Origin: CAYRFQ01 sp964423615
Lineage (GTDB): Bacteria > Planctomycetota > Planctomycetia > Gemmatales > Gemmataceae
Reading direction: 5' to 3'
Length of the DNA: 64,000 bases
Assembly: GCA_964423615.1 (NCBI GenBank)
Contig: CAYRFQ010000001.1
Coordinates: 124,001-188,000, forward strand
Both the position numbers and the translations under genes were made by a program. Shown piece by piece: positions 18,930 through 27,064 of this stretch (position 1 is the stretch's first letter; every line of letters starts with the position of its first letter). Under the pieces are notes generated by a model. That model saw only the letters and a program-made list of their open reading frames with translations. It ran no database searches and was not told the DNA's origin.

Positions 18930-19412
18930 TTACTCCGGGAGAAACACGGCTCCACTTCTTTGCTCTTCTTGAGCTCTCTGGTACGCGGACTTGAGGTCTT
19001 CAGCGGTGGCCTGGTCATCGAGAATCGTGTACGGCATTTGCCACGCCTTCAGTATCGGCTCGGCGAAGACAGGACACGAGTCTTTGGTAGTTCCCTGTTT
19101 ATGGGCTTTGTAACTCCGTAATCCAATCAGTACAAACAGTGGCAATTTGAGATCATGGACAATGTTGCGCAGTGAGTCACCCGCTTCGAATAGACCAGTA
19201 CACTGGATCATCACGAACGGTTGCTTTCCGCCGAGGTACAAACCAGCGGCAACTGCAAAAGCTTCTCCTTCGCGACATACGCGAACGAGTTGCAATTGTG
19301 AAGATCCCAGGAGTGACGATTCCCAAGTCCCCATAACGCTATCCGGGATCCAAATAACGTGGGTGATTCCGCAATCTACCAACGCCTGAGTGATCGAAGG
19401 TCCATCAATCAT
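18930..19412 (-). CDS. ThDP-dependent decarboxylase, N-terminal (PYR) subunit, ComD-like
   Basis: A 160-residue partner of the downstream subunit, matching the ThDP pyrimidine-binding half. The essential glutamate is in CREGEAFAVAAGLYLGG, and the region QCTGLFEAGDSLRNIVHDLK is typical of ComD and phosphonopyruvate decarboxylase N-terminal domains. The split gene arrangement with a six-base gap predicts a heteromeric enzyme with the active site between subunits. ATG 19412 starts the cluster. Confidence 0.85.
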   Translation of the reverse strand: MIDGPSITQALVDCGITHVIWIPDSVMGTWESSLLGSSQLQLVRVCREGEAFAVAAGLYLGGKQPFVMIQCTGLFEAGDSLRNIVHDLKLPLFVLIGLRSYKAHKQGTTKDSCPVFAEPILKAWQMPYTILDDQATAEDLKSAYQRAQEEQRSGAVFLPE

Positions 19413-19606
19413 AAAAACACCAATAAACAGGAACGACAGAACGTTCTTTTAGTTTAACCAAATTCCCTCTCGCCTGGCAGTGATTCTTCGCAGAGTCAAA
19501 TGGGTCGAACCAAAGGAACGACTCGATTTCTGATCCTCGTCTTGTACAATCTCTATTTGGAAATTTAAGTTGGTCATGAAGCCCAGAGCAATCGGGAGGA
19601 TAAACA

Positions 19607-19864
19607 ATGCAAGCCTTTCAAGTGCGTGCAATGGACGATTTCAAGCAACGAGACCCCAAGGTCAACGAACTTTTTCGTAAACACAAGGAAACGGTCAAGG
19701 GGGAGGTGAAAGAGAAGAAGCCGAAGAAAGGGAACAACCGTGATTTGGCAAAGTACGTAAAAGAAGAGGCATTGAAACGCACACACAAAGAAATTGGCGA
19801 GAGCCAAGAACTCGCGCCTCTCCAAAGCCGGTACGATAATTTTCTCCAGAAACGAAGGTCGTAA
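19607..19864 (+). CDS. Small highly charged protein of unknown function
   Basis: An 85-residue protein with about one third Lys/Arg and many Glu/Asp residues; the centre reads KGEVKEKKPKKGNNRDLAKY. It should be mostly helical and partly disordered. There is no signal peptide or membrane helix. A clear GGGAGGA precedes ATG 19607 by about six bases, which supports it as a real gene despite its size. A terminator-like hairpin follows. Family not recognised; a nucleic-acid or ribosome-associated role is only a guess from charge. Confidence 0.65.
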   Translation: MQAFQVRAMDDFKQRDPKVNELFRKHKETVKGEVKEKKPKKGNNRDLAKYVKEEALKRTHKEIGESQELAPLQSRYDNFLQKRRS

Positions 19865-19872
19865 ATCCCCGG

Positions 19873-19893
19873 GTGGGCTTAGCCCACTGTTTT
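19873..19893. terminator. Hairpin between convergent genes
   Basis: GTGGGC at 19873-19878 pairs with GCCCAC at 19882-19887 around a TTA loop, followed by TGTTTT. It starts nine bases after the stop of the small charged protein gene, with the HD gene converging from the other side. The short stem makes it a modest terminator. Confidence 0.6.
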
Positions 19894-19902
19894 GTTGGTT
19901 GC

Positions 19903-20430
19903 CTACATTCTCTTCTTCCGTCTGAGGTCTAACCAATCTTCGATCCACTCTGGGATAATCCCAGCAACCGCTCGATGAGTCGCCCACTGACGCATTTCTT
20001 TGGATCGTCCTTCGCTTGTGCATAACCTATCTGGATTAGGAATGATGCCGACTCGCCCAAGGTCGAGACGGTCGGCATCCCAACACACACGGACCGTGAG
20101 GTCGCCTTGGGTCAGACCTTTTTCATGCCAGCAACAAGCGTAGTGAAGCAATGCAAAGTTCTGGTCGTCGAGTTCAATCAGGCCGCGGTCGCGAAACTCA
20201 GTGGCGAGAGCCGCGCCTCGCTCGCCGTGATCTGTGTCGTAACCGTCGGAGAAACGTTGGGAATCATGGAATAGAGCGAACAACCGGATTACATCTTGAT
20301 TCGCCCCATTTTCCTCGGCAAGTCGGAGGCCATTCTCCATCACTCGTCCCCAATGCCAGATCCCGTGGATGCCCGAGAACGAGAGTGTGTAGTGTTCCAG
20401 AATGCGGTCGAGCAATCGATGAAGGTTCAC
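19903..20430 (-). CDS. HD-domain phosphohydrolase-like protein
   Basis: A 175-residue soluble protein with metal-ligand residues of the HD superfamily: HGIWHWGRV (first His), LFALFHDSQR (the HD pair), TDHGERGA, and CWDADRLDLGRVG (distal Asp). These are typical of small HD proteins acting on nucleotides or similar phosphoesters. The nucleoside hydrolase gene lies 35 bp upstream on the same strand, so a nucleoside or nucleotide salvage role is plausible but inferred. The substrate is unknown. Confidence 0.85.
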   Translation of the reverse strand: MNLHRLLDRILEHYTLSFSGIHGIWHWGRVMENGLRLAEENGANQDVIRLFALFHDSQRFSDGYDTDHGERGAALATEFRDRGLIELDDQNFALLHYACCWHEKGLTQGDLTVRVCWDADRLDLGRVGIIPNPDRLCTSEGRSKEMRQWATHRAVAGIIPEWIEDWLDLRRKKRM

Positions 20431-20465
20431 AACAGTTTTTCCTTGGCTGTGCTCCGGTTCGAACC

Positions 20466-21392
20466 TCAGGTCGTCCTCGCCAAAGTGTCGTTGATGTATT
20501 GGCGTATGGCCTCCACATCCACATCGACGGCCATCTCGACGTTCGGCGGGACTGTGCGTCCGCGTCTGTGGTCGACCACCATCATGCCCCGAGTTAGCTC
20601 GCCTTGTGATTCAACGTCGACCAACATCGGCTCTGTCTTGATCCAATCACTGTGTGAGGCTGCCACAACACCCAACACGTCTTTGAGGTGAAACCCTTCA
20701 ACTCCGTACATGTTTGAAGCCCCGCGAATCCCGTACGGCACAATCTTTTTTAGGAATTGACAAGTGCTCGAGTTGGGAGATGGAAGTTGGAGCAAATCTG
20801 TGGGAGAAAATAGTAACTTGCGCATTTCATCGAGAGGTATCAACGTCAGGGAAAAACCAGCCTGGAGGACCGCTCGGGCGGCCGTCGGATCGCAAGTGAA
20901 GTGAAATTCACTTACAGGTCCAGCATTACCAGGTTCCGATAACGTCCCGCCAAGACAAACGACCCGTTTGACGCGACTGGCCAGTGACGAATCTCGATCC
21001 AAGGCCGTTGCCAAGGTCGTGAGTGGTCCCATGCACACCACTACGATTTCCTCTGGATAAAAATCGACAAAATCCAGAAGCATCTTGTCGCTCGGATGGA
21101 TGTTGTGCAGTTGGGAGCACGCAAAGGACAGTCCACCCAACCCATCCGGCCCATGATATTCTGTTCCGTCGATGTCGTATTCCAACGGAAGAGCAGCTCC
21201 CAGTTTCGGCCATCGGGGTGGATCCATCTGTTCGATCAAGATGTGGATATTCTTTGTGGCTTGATCAGAGGAAACGTTTCCCGCAGTGGCTGCCAAACCG
21301 AGAACTTCGAGTCTGGGGTCGTGGAGGGCTAGGGCAATTGCGAATGCCGTGTCGATCCCTGGATCTGCGGTAATAACAATTTTTTCCGGCAT
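20466..21392 (-). CDS. Nucleoside hydrolase-family protein with altered active site
   Basis: A 308-residue member of the inosine-uridine nucleoside N-ribohydrolase family by overall pattern: N-terminal DPGID, VVCMGPLTTLA, VVCLGGTL, EFHFTCDPTAARAVLQAG, and VDVESQGELTRGMMVVD near the end. The calcium and catalytic site deviates. The usual DxDPGxDDAxA reads TADPGIDTAFA, so one Asp of the DD pair is Thr. The usual HDP before the C-terminal helix reads LKDV, replacing the catalytic His with Lys. Activity may be changed or lost. It is probably co-transcribed with the HD gene. Confidence 0.86.
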   Translation of the reverse strand: MPEKIVITADPGIDTAFAIALALHDPRLEVLGLAATAGNVSSDQATKNIHILIEQMDPPRWPKLGAALPLEYDIDGTEYHGPDGLGGLSFACSQLHNIHPSDKMLLDFVDFYPEEIVVVCMGPLTTLATALDRDSSLASRVKRVVCLGGTLSEPGNAGPVSEFHFTCDPTAARAVLQAGFSLTLIPLDEMRKLLFSPTDLLQLPSPNSSTCQFLKKIVPYGIRGASNMYGVEGFHLKDVLGVVAASHSDWIKTEPMLVDVESQGELTRGMMVVDHRRGRTVPPNVEMAVDVDVEAIRQYINDTLARTT

Positions 21393-21521
21393 GGCGACGA
21401 CCTTTCATTTTCCTGTCGAAGTGGGCGTAATGATCCATCGAGGAGGCGAAGGTTCTTAATTATACGAGAAGATTCGAAGAATATCGGCTCAGGTCTGCAC
21501 TCCGCTTTGAAGCTCAGCCAT

Positions 21522-22301
21522 TCACCAAGGTATTTGCTTCGAGAACCAACCCTGCTGCCATAGTGCAGTGAGGTCCATGCTCCACGCGACCATGATGTGG
21601 ACAACGGCCCCTCCACCAATGCTTCCGGTGCGTAACGACACAGTCCCCAAAATGGCTCCGGCAATGAAAGCGCCCATGGACTCCAACCAAGGCTTTCCAA
21701 AATGAATCATCAAGTAGGGGAACATCATCACGCAGACGGCACTTATCCCACCGAGTTTTTCCTTGAGCCCGTGAACCAGGAATCCTCGAAAGAAGAACTC
21801 GAGCGAAATGAATTGTAACGCGTAAACGAACTCCCAAATCAGGAGCTCCCTCCAACTAATCGGATTTTTATAGAAAGGATAATAATTCTGAAAATCCTTT
21901 CGGAACGACACACACACGAGAGCGATTCCCACGACGATGTACATAGCCAGATAGATCGGCATGTGGCCAAACAACCCATGAACGTTCCATCCGTATTCAC
22001 TAGGCTTTTTGCGACAGAGTGCGAGCACCGTCATGGGAATGACGACGTATACTGCGAAACACCCGAAACTCCAGCCAATCAAATCGAGAAGTCTTGGAGA
22101 CAAGTCTAGCTGCTCGAGAATACCGAGCTGTTCCAAAACCCACAGAAAATCGGCGGAGAACGGCCTTCCGGTAAGTCCATAGCCAATCACATAGTAATGC
22201 AAACCGATGAGGCTTATGGCCGACGTCGCCATCACGATCATCACGTCAAAGTGGGTCCGGACAAAGCTGACGATTTCGTCTTTCAATTCCGACGTAGTCA
22301 C
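21522..22301 (-). CDS. CPBP-family intramembrane protein (Abi/CAAX type)
   Basis: Polytopic membrane protein with the CPBP/Rce1-type core. The motif normally reading EExxxR appears as SLEFFFRGFL, retaining one Glu and the Arg but lacking the first Glu. Later motifs FPYLMIHFGKP and GGGAVVHIMVAWSMD supply the expected histidines. A CAAX-type protease or a non-catalytic relative are both possible. I prefer GTG 22301, with GGAGA about ten bases upstream, to the TTG at 22415, whose first 38 codons look non-coding. Confidence 0.82.
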   Translation of the reverse strand: MTTSELKDEIVSFVRTHFDVMIVMATSAISLIGLHYYVIGYGLTGRPFSADFLWVLEQLGILEQLDLSPRLLDLIGWSFGCFAVYVVIPMTVLALCRKKPSEYGWNVHGLFGHMPIYLAMYIVVGIALVCVSFRKDFQNYYPFYKNPISWRELLIWEFVYALQFISLEFFFRGFLVHGLKEKLGGISAVCVMMFPYLMIHFGKPWLESMGAFIAGAILGTVSLRTGSIGGGAVVHIMVAWSMDLTALWQQGWFSKQIPW

Positions 22302-22453
22302 GATGGTTTCTGTCTCCACAGCAAGATGTGATGTGCAAAAGTTCGTATTCAGCGGACAGGGAACTCTAAGGGAATGACCATCCGTTTGGATTGTTGCAGT
22401 GTGGGGCAAGACCAACCTTGCGCCTGTGGTCGTTTTTACCTAATCGCTGTTGC

Positions 22454-23476
22454 CTACTCGCTAAGTTCAATTAGTTTCGCAAGGACTTGGGCCGCAGCTC
22501 CAGCTCGGATGGCTTGTCTGGCTTGTTCAACGCCTTCTCTCGGAGATTTAGCTTTCCCAGCGATGAATAAGGCTGCAGCCGCATTAGCCAACACAACATT
22601 CGTCGCGGGGATGTCTTCCCCAACGAGAACGCGTCGGATTAATGCCGCACTCTCGGCACTGCTCTCGGCCTCCAAATCTTTGAGATGGCAAAGGGGCAAT
22701 CCAAAATCTTCATGGCTCCACACCAGAGCCGTGACTTCGTCGCCGGTCACTCTTCGCACATGTGTCCTTGCGGATAAAGTCACTTCGTCGAGCCCGTCTT
22801 CCCCCCATACGACCAGCGCACGACTCTCTGCGAGTTTCGCCAAAGCTCCTGCCAACAAGTCAAGCAGCTCAGGCCTTCCGACCCCCAGTAACTGGAATTT
22901 CGCTCCCGCCGGATTGGCGAGTGGCCCAAGACAATTAAAGATAGTTGGAATTCCCAACCTTTTGCGAACTGGTGCGACGTGTTTCATGGCAGGATGGAAT
23001 AATGGAGCGTAGCAAAAGGCCAGGCCCGCACGTTCCAACGAGACCCTCGCAGTGGTTGCATCTCCCTCGATGTGAATTCCAAGCTCACTCAGTACATCCG
23101 CACTACCGCTACGGCTCGTAACGGCTCGGTTGCCGTGCTTAACAACCGGTACCCCGGCCCCAGCAACCACCAATGCCGTCGCCGTGCTGATGTTAAATGT
23201 CTTGAGGCCGTCTCCACCTGTTCCGCACGTGTCCAGAACCTCCTCGCTTCCAGGGTCCCAACGGACCATGTGTTCTCGCAGCACGGCCGCAGCAGTGGCA
23301 ACTTCTTCGATCGTTTCGCCCTTGGTTCGCAAGGCCGCGAGAAGGGCACCGGTCTCCACATCCCCACAATGGCCAGACATCATATATTCCATCATGGTAC
23401 GCATCTGCGCAGGACCAAGATCGCGGCGCTGTACCAACGGGCTTAGATAATCCGAAACCGTATGAGAATTGGTCAT
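22454..23476 (-). CDS. trpD: Anthranilate phosphoribosyltransferase
   Basis: Second enzyme of tryptophan biosynthesis, transferring phosphoribosyl from PRPP to anthranilate. The PRPP/Mg loop DTCGTGGDGLKTFNIST, the VVKHGNRAVTSRSGSADVLSELG region and GPLANPAGAKFQLLGV are diagnostic. From ATG 23476 the protein has 340 residues, the usual size; the frame opens 48 codons earlier but those codons do not look like TrpD. No other trp gene is in the window, so the pathway is dispersed. It diverges from lexA. Confidence 0.96.
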   Translation of the reverse strand: MTNSHTVSDYLSPLVQRRDLGPAQMRTMMEYMMSGHCGDVETGALLAALRTKGETIEEVATAAAVLREHMVRWDPGSEEVLDTCGTGGDGLKTFNISTATALVVAGAGVPVVKHGNRAVTSRSGSADVLSELGIHIEGDATTARVSLERAGLAFCYAPLFHPAMKHVAPVRKRLGIPTIFNCLGPLANPAGAKFQLLGVGRPELLDLLAGALAKLAESRALVVWGEDGLDEVTLSARTHVRRVTGDEVTALVWSHEDFGLPLCHLKDLEAESSAESAALIRRVLVGEDIPATNVVLANAAAALFIAGKAKSPREGVEQARQAIRAGAAAQVLAKLIELSE

Positions 23477-23793
23477 AGGAATCGTGAGTGGAGTAATAAA
23501 TGCCGACCAAGCAAACCAGACATACGAGACAAACGAACTTGAAGTTCGACAATCCAGGAGGCGGGGCGAGTCGAAAGCCATTTCTTCATTGAAGATATCG
23601 AAAAATCCGGAAACCGCCACAAATTTTCTCTTCCATTGTGTACGGACGTCTAATATACTTTTATTCAGTTGGACAAAGCTCCACGCTGTGATTTTGGGAA
23701 CCCAACACAGGTTATCCGCACCATCACCAAACCGTCACGACGGGAAACGGACATTCTGTTGTTCGCGGTACAAATTCCTCCGGAGTTTCGATC
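23477..23793. other. Divergent promoter region of trpD and lexA
   Basis: The 317-bp space must carry promoters for both genes. A weak dyad TGT-N7-ACA lies at 23760-23772 close to lexA, but it does not match a known SOS box well enough to call an operator. No gene is seen. Confidence 0.4.
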
Positions 23794-24402
23794 ATGCCAA
23801 ATTTTGACCAGCTGACGAAACGGCAACGCGAGATCTACGACTTCATCAAAGAAAAGATCGAAGAACGAGGCTATGGGCCCACTGTACGCGAGATCGGGGA
23901 ATTCTTCGACATCAAATCCCCGAACGGCGTGATGTGTCACCTCAAAGCTCTCGTGAAGAAGGGTTTAATCAACCGCGAAGAGAAATCGGCGCGGGCAATC
24001 CAACTTGTCGATTATGAACGTCCGACGGCCTCAAACGGTTTGCCGTTGATTGGGACAGTGGCCGCTGGTTCTCCTCTGTTGGCTGTTGAGAACGCCGAGC
24101 GTCTCGAATTCAATGAGTTGTTCAACGAATCCGACTGTGTCGTCTTGAAAGTTCGGGGACAATCGATGATCGAGGAGCATATCGACGATGGCGACTTCGT
24201 CGTCATAAAGAAACGCAACACGGCAATGAATGGAGAGTGTGTTGTGGCCCAAATCGAAGACGAAGTGACTCTCAAACGATTTTACGAAGAAGACGATCAC
24301 ATCTGCCTCAAACCGGCCAATAAAGAACTCGAAGACATCCGAGTCCCGAAGTCCGCCGTCTCGATCGTCGGAGTCTTGGTAGGAGTCGTGAGGAGATGCT
24401 AA
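23794..24402 (+). CDS. lexA: LexA repressor
   Basis: SOS-response repressor of 202 residues with autoproteolytic control. The N-terminal winged helix reads LTKRQREIYDFIKEKIEERG then PTVREIGEFFDIKSPNGVMC. The cleavage site is the Ala-Gly in GTVAAGSPLLA, the catalytic Ser is in RGQSMIEEHIDDGDF, and the Lys is in DEVTLKRF. All functional elements are intact. Planctomycete LexA may use an operator different from the E. coli box; autoregulation is likely but no operator is visible. Confidence 0.96.
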   Translation: MPNFDQLTKRQREIYDFIKEKIEERGYGPTVREIGEFFDIKSPNGVMCHLKALVKKGLINREEKSARAIQLVDYERPTASNGLPLIGTVAAGSPLLAVENAERLEFNELFNESDCVVLKVRGQSMIEEHIDDGDFVVIKKRNTAMNGECVVAQIEDEVTLKRFYEEDDHICLKPANKELEDIRVPKSAVSIVGVLVGVVRRC

Positions 24403-24500
24403 GGTGGGAGAGTGCCCCCGTGTTCCTTCCATCGAAAACAAGAGAGCTCCAACCGACCTTAGAGTGCCAAACGGTCTCTCGGGTCTCGGTTCATTGTTCT

Positions 24501-25418
24501 TCAGGCGGCCATTCGTGATCCCGATAGTGTTCTCGTCAGAAATCGCAACACTGTCTTTTGGTACTCTTCCCCACCGACCTCAAAAACATTTTCGTGACCT
24601 GCCTCGGAAACAACATAGAGTTCCCTTGGCCCGCAACACTTCTCATAAAGTTGCCGAACTGCGTTGGGCGTGGCGTAAGGATCGTCACTCCCAGTCAAGA
24701 GCAATACAGGCGTTGATCCCAACATGTGAATGTGTTTGCCAGGGCTCAATTCTCCGAGCCGGATTCGCAACCGTCTCTCTGTGACCCAAATCACCCCATC
24801 CAAAAAATGCCGGAACCAAATCGGAAACTCAGTCCCTATGCGGCTGAAGAAGGCCGTCTCGATGTCGTGATAAAGCCCTTCCAACACCACCGAATCAAAA
24901 CGCACTCCATTCGATCCCGCAAAGCAAATGGCTGCGGCTCCCATCGAAATCCCCAAAACGCCCAACGGTTGTTCGGGCCACTGATTCCGAATGAGTCGAG
25001 CAACAGCCATCACATCTTGGTGTTCGTAAAACCCGAAACTCGTCAACCGCCCTGTACTCTCACCATGGGCTCGATGGTCGAAGGCCACACACCGGAATCC
25101 AGCCTTGACCAGGAAGGCTGCCCGATCGAGTGTCTGTCCGCGATTGCCCCGCAATCCATGAAACAAAGCGACAGTGCCTCGTGGGTTCTCGGGTGAAATA
25201 ACCCACCCATGGAGAAGAAAATTATCTGAGGTTCGACATTCCAATGGTTCCCAAGAGAGACCGCGTTCACACGGGAACGAGTTCGCTTTCGCGCGGGCCA
25301 TACGGGTCAACCATTTCGACATCGTGTAAGTAGTGGCCAAATAGCCGAATCCGGAACTTGCGACGATTCTGGCAATGACGTCCGCCACAAATGATGCATG
25401 ATCTTGCCTGTTGGCCAC
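24501..25418 (-). CDS. Alpha/beta hydrolase
   Basis: Serine hydrolase of 305 residues with a short hydrophobic N-terminal segment (ADVIARIVASSGFGYLATTY) that may anchor it. Oxyanion region ALFHGLRGNRGQTLDRA, then FDHRAHGES, the nucleophile elbow GVLGISMGAAA, the acid in LLTGSDDPYAT and His in EAGHENVFEVGG are all present. The sequence fits the broad esterase/lysophospholipase-like group; substrate unknown. A GTG at 25418 with GAGGG eight bases upstream is the chosen start. Confidence 0.88.
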   Translation of the reverse strand: MANRQDHASFVADVIARIVASSGFGYLATTYTMSKWLTRMARAKANSFPCERGLSWEPLECRTSDNFLLHGWVISPENPRGTVALFHGLRGNRGQTLDRAAFLVKAGFRCVAFDHRAHGESTGRLTSFGFYEHQDVMAVARLIRNQWPEQPLGVLGISMGAAAICFAGSNGVRFDSVVLEGLYHDIETAFFSRIGTEFPIWFRHFLDGVIWVTERRLRIRLGELSPGKHIHMLGSTPVLLLTGSDDPYATPNAVRQLYEKCCGPRELYVVSEAGHENVFEVGGEEYQKTVLRFLTRTLSGSRMAA

Positions 25419-25585
25419 GGCAACAGTCCCTCACCATAGGAATCCGTGAGATTCGATGGAGCATTTCCTATCGAATTCAATCGACAATTTTCCCCTCGCA
25501 TACTTGAGACAAATGAAGAAAAAATATTCCCGAAATATGGTGACATTTACTTGATGGGAAAAAGTGGAGTGGATTCGGTTATTCA

Positions 25586-26842
25586 CTACCGCCCATACCA
25601 GGCAATGAGTCGAGCTATGTCCCCCTGCTTTCGCAAGATGCGTACGGCCCGTTTTCCCCAGCCGCGACCCAGTATTGGGTTCCAACCAAAATGATCATCG
25701 ATAAGACTAATCGCTTTCGTCAGAGATTCGTGATTTGGCTGCTCACTAATTGCCCGGCTCAGCCAAAGACTCATCGGAAAAATCAGCGAAAGAGCTTCAA
25801 AACCATCCCAGAAAGGGAAGCGAAAATTGGTCGCTCCAAAAAATTGCAGCGACTTTATCTTTACGAGGTAATATCGTTCGAAAAGTTGTTCTTCCTCCGG
25901 CGTAAGGGAGGCACTGGGCAGTGCGAGTTCTTCGAAAGTGACGTCACGAATTAGATTGTTAAACATGGGAACCTCACCGGTTCCTAGTGCGAACCGGCAG
26001 TTCGCCAGGAACGTTGTCCACCTCCCGCGTTGGGTGTTTCCCTTGTAGACGCCTCGATCTTTTCTGACGTACACCGACAACAACTGCCGGAAGAGCATTC
26101 GACCAGGCCAACTGGGAGCGAGGACCTGCGACGGTTGCTCAGGCGTTTCGTCGTCCATTTCGACACTCATCACTTGCAAAAACTCGGACAACGTTGGTCC
26201 GGTGATTTCATTGAGTTTGGCGTCGCGACAACTTTTTGCCAGAGCCAGACACTTGCGCAACCGGCGTTCGAATCGTTCTTCTTTCGTTTCGAGAATGTTT
26301 TGCAGCGCTTTGGCGAACCGGCGTAAATCAGTCCACTCGACCTTGACTCCTTGTTGCAGCGGCGGTGGTTTCAGGTCATGGAGTTGTTCTTGGTGACGGT
26401 TCTCGAATTGGGCGACGTCACTCGAAACAGCATCGATTTGTTTCCTTAGACTTGGTCCCTTATTCTCCGCTGCCGAGGGACACGCGTACCGAACTCCCAC
26501 TCGCCAGTGATCGTCCACGGGAATCAGCACGAACGGAAATAAACGGCACGCGAGAGGCTTGGCCTCGGCTCCATATTTCTCGTGAATCCGGCAGCGGTTT
26601 TCATCGTTTAAGAACACACATCGACCATCCGGACGATGGTTTAGAGTGTACGAATCGGACCACCAACTCTGTCGCACGAAGAGTGGTAACTGACCGACTT
26701 CGGGATCGTCGTGCCACCCCTGTTCGGTGATTGTTTTGCGTTCCTCTTCGGAAACGACTACGTCATATTCTCGGCAACAATGAGTACAACTGTTGCACTC
26801 CCATTTTTGAATCACGGGGAGTTGGCGGAGTGGCATGGTCAT
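25586..26842 (-). CDS. YkgJ-type cysteine-cluster protein
   Basis: A 418-residue protein whose N-terminus carries the YkgJ/CxxCxxCC cluster (CNSCTHCC, then CVFLNDENRCRIHEKYG and CRLFPFVL), which probably binds zinc or an Fe-S centre. The rest is mostly helical and I cannot assign it; many planctomycete members share this large C-terminal part. Translation from the upstream frame start at 27007 would add an unlikely leader, so ATG 26842 (or 26836) is preferred. Function of the family is uncertain. Confidence 0.84.
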   Translation of the reverse strand: MTMPLRQLPVIQKWECNSCTHCCREYDVVVSEEERKTITEQGWHDDPEVGQLPLFVRQSWWSDSYTLNHRPDGRCVFLNDENRCRIHEKYGAEAKPLACRLFPFVLIPVDDHWRVGVRYACPSAAENKGPSLRKQIDAVSSDVAQFENRHQEQLHDLKPPPLQQGVKVEWTDLRRFAKALQNILETKEERFERRLRKCLALAKSCRDAKLNEITGPTLSEFLQVMSVEMDDETPEQPSQVLAPSWPGRMLFRQLLSVYVRKDRGVYKGNTQRGRWTTFLANCRFALGTGEVPMFNNLIRDVTFEELALPSASLTPEEEQLFERYYLVKIKSLQFFGATNFRFPFWDGFEALSLIFPMSLWLSRAISEQPNHESLTKAISLIDDHFGWNPILGRGWGKRAVRILRKQGDIARLIAWYGR

Positions 26843-27064
26843 GAGCAGAATTCTTAACGAGAGATCGGAATCGCGGTAAACGAATGATCGGTCAATGGTG
26901 ATTTGTCGGATAAAGGTTGTTGTAAAAACGAACTCGTAGCACAAACTAGGCTCTCTTTTTCCTTTCTTCTCTCGCGTTTCGGAACTGTGTGTTACTCGCT
27001 TGTACATCCGCCTGGTGTCAAAAGTGACTAGCGAAGATAGACCAACATGATCCTACTGGAAATT

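Noticed and set aside
23760..23772. TGT-N7-ACA dyad before lexA as a possible SOS operator
   Set aside because: Weak half-sites, single occurrence, and no match to a known LexA box; such dyads are common by chance.
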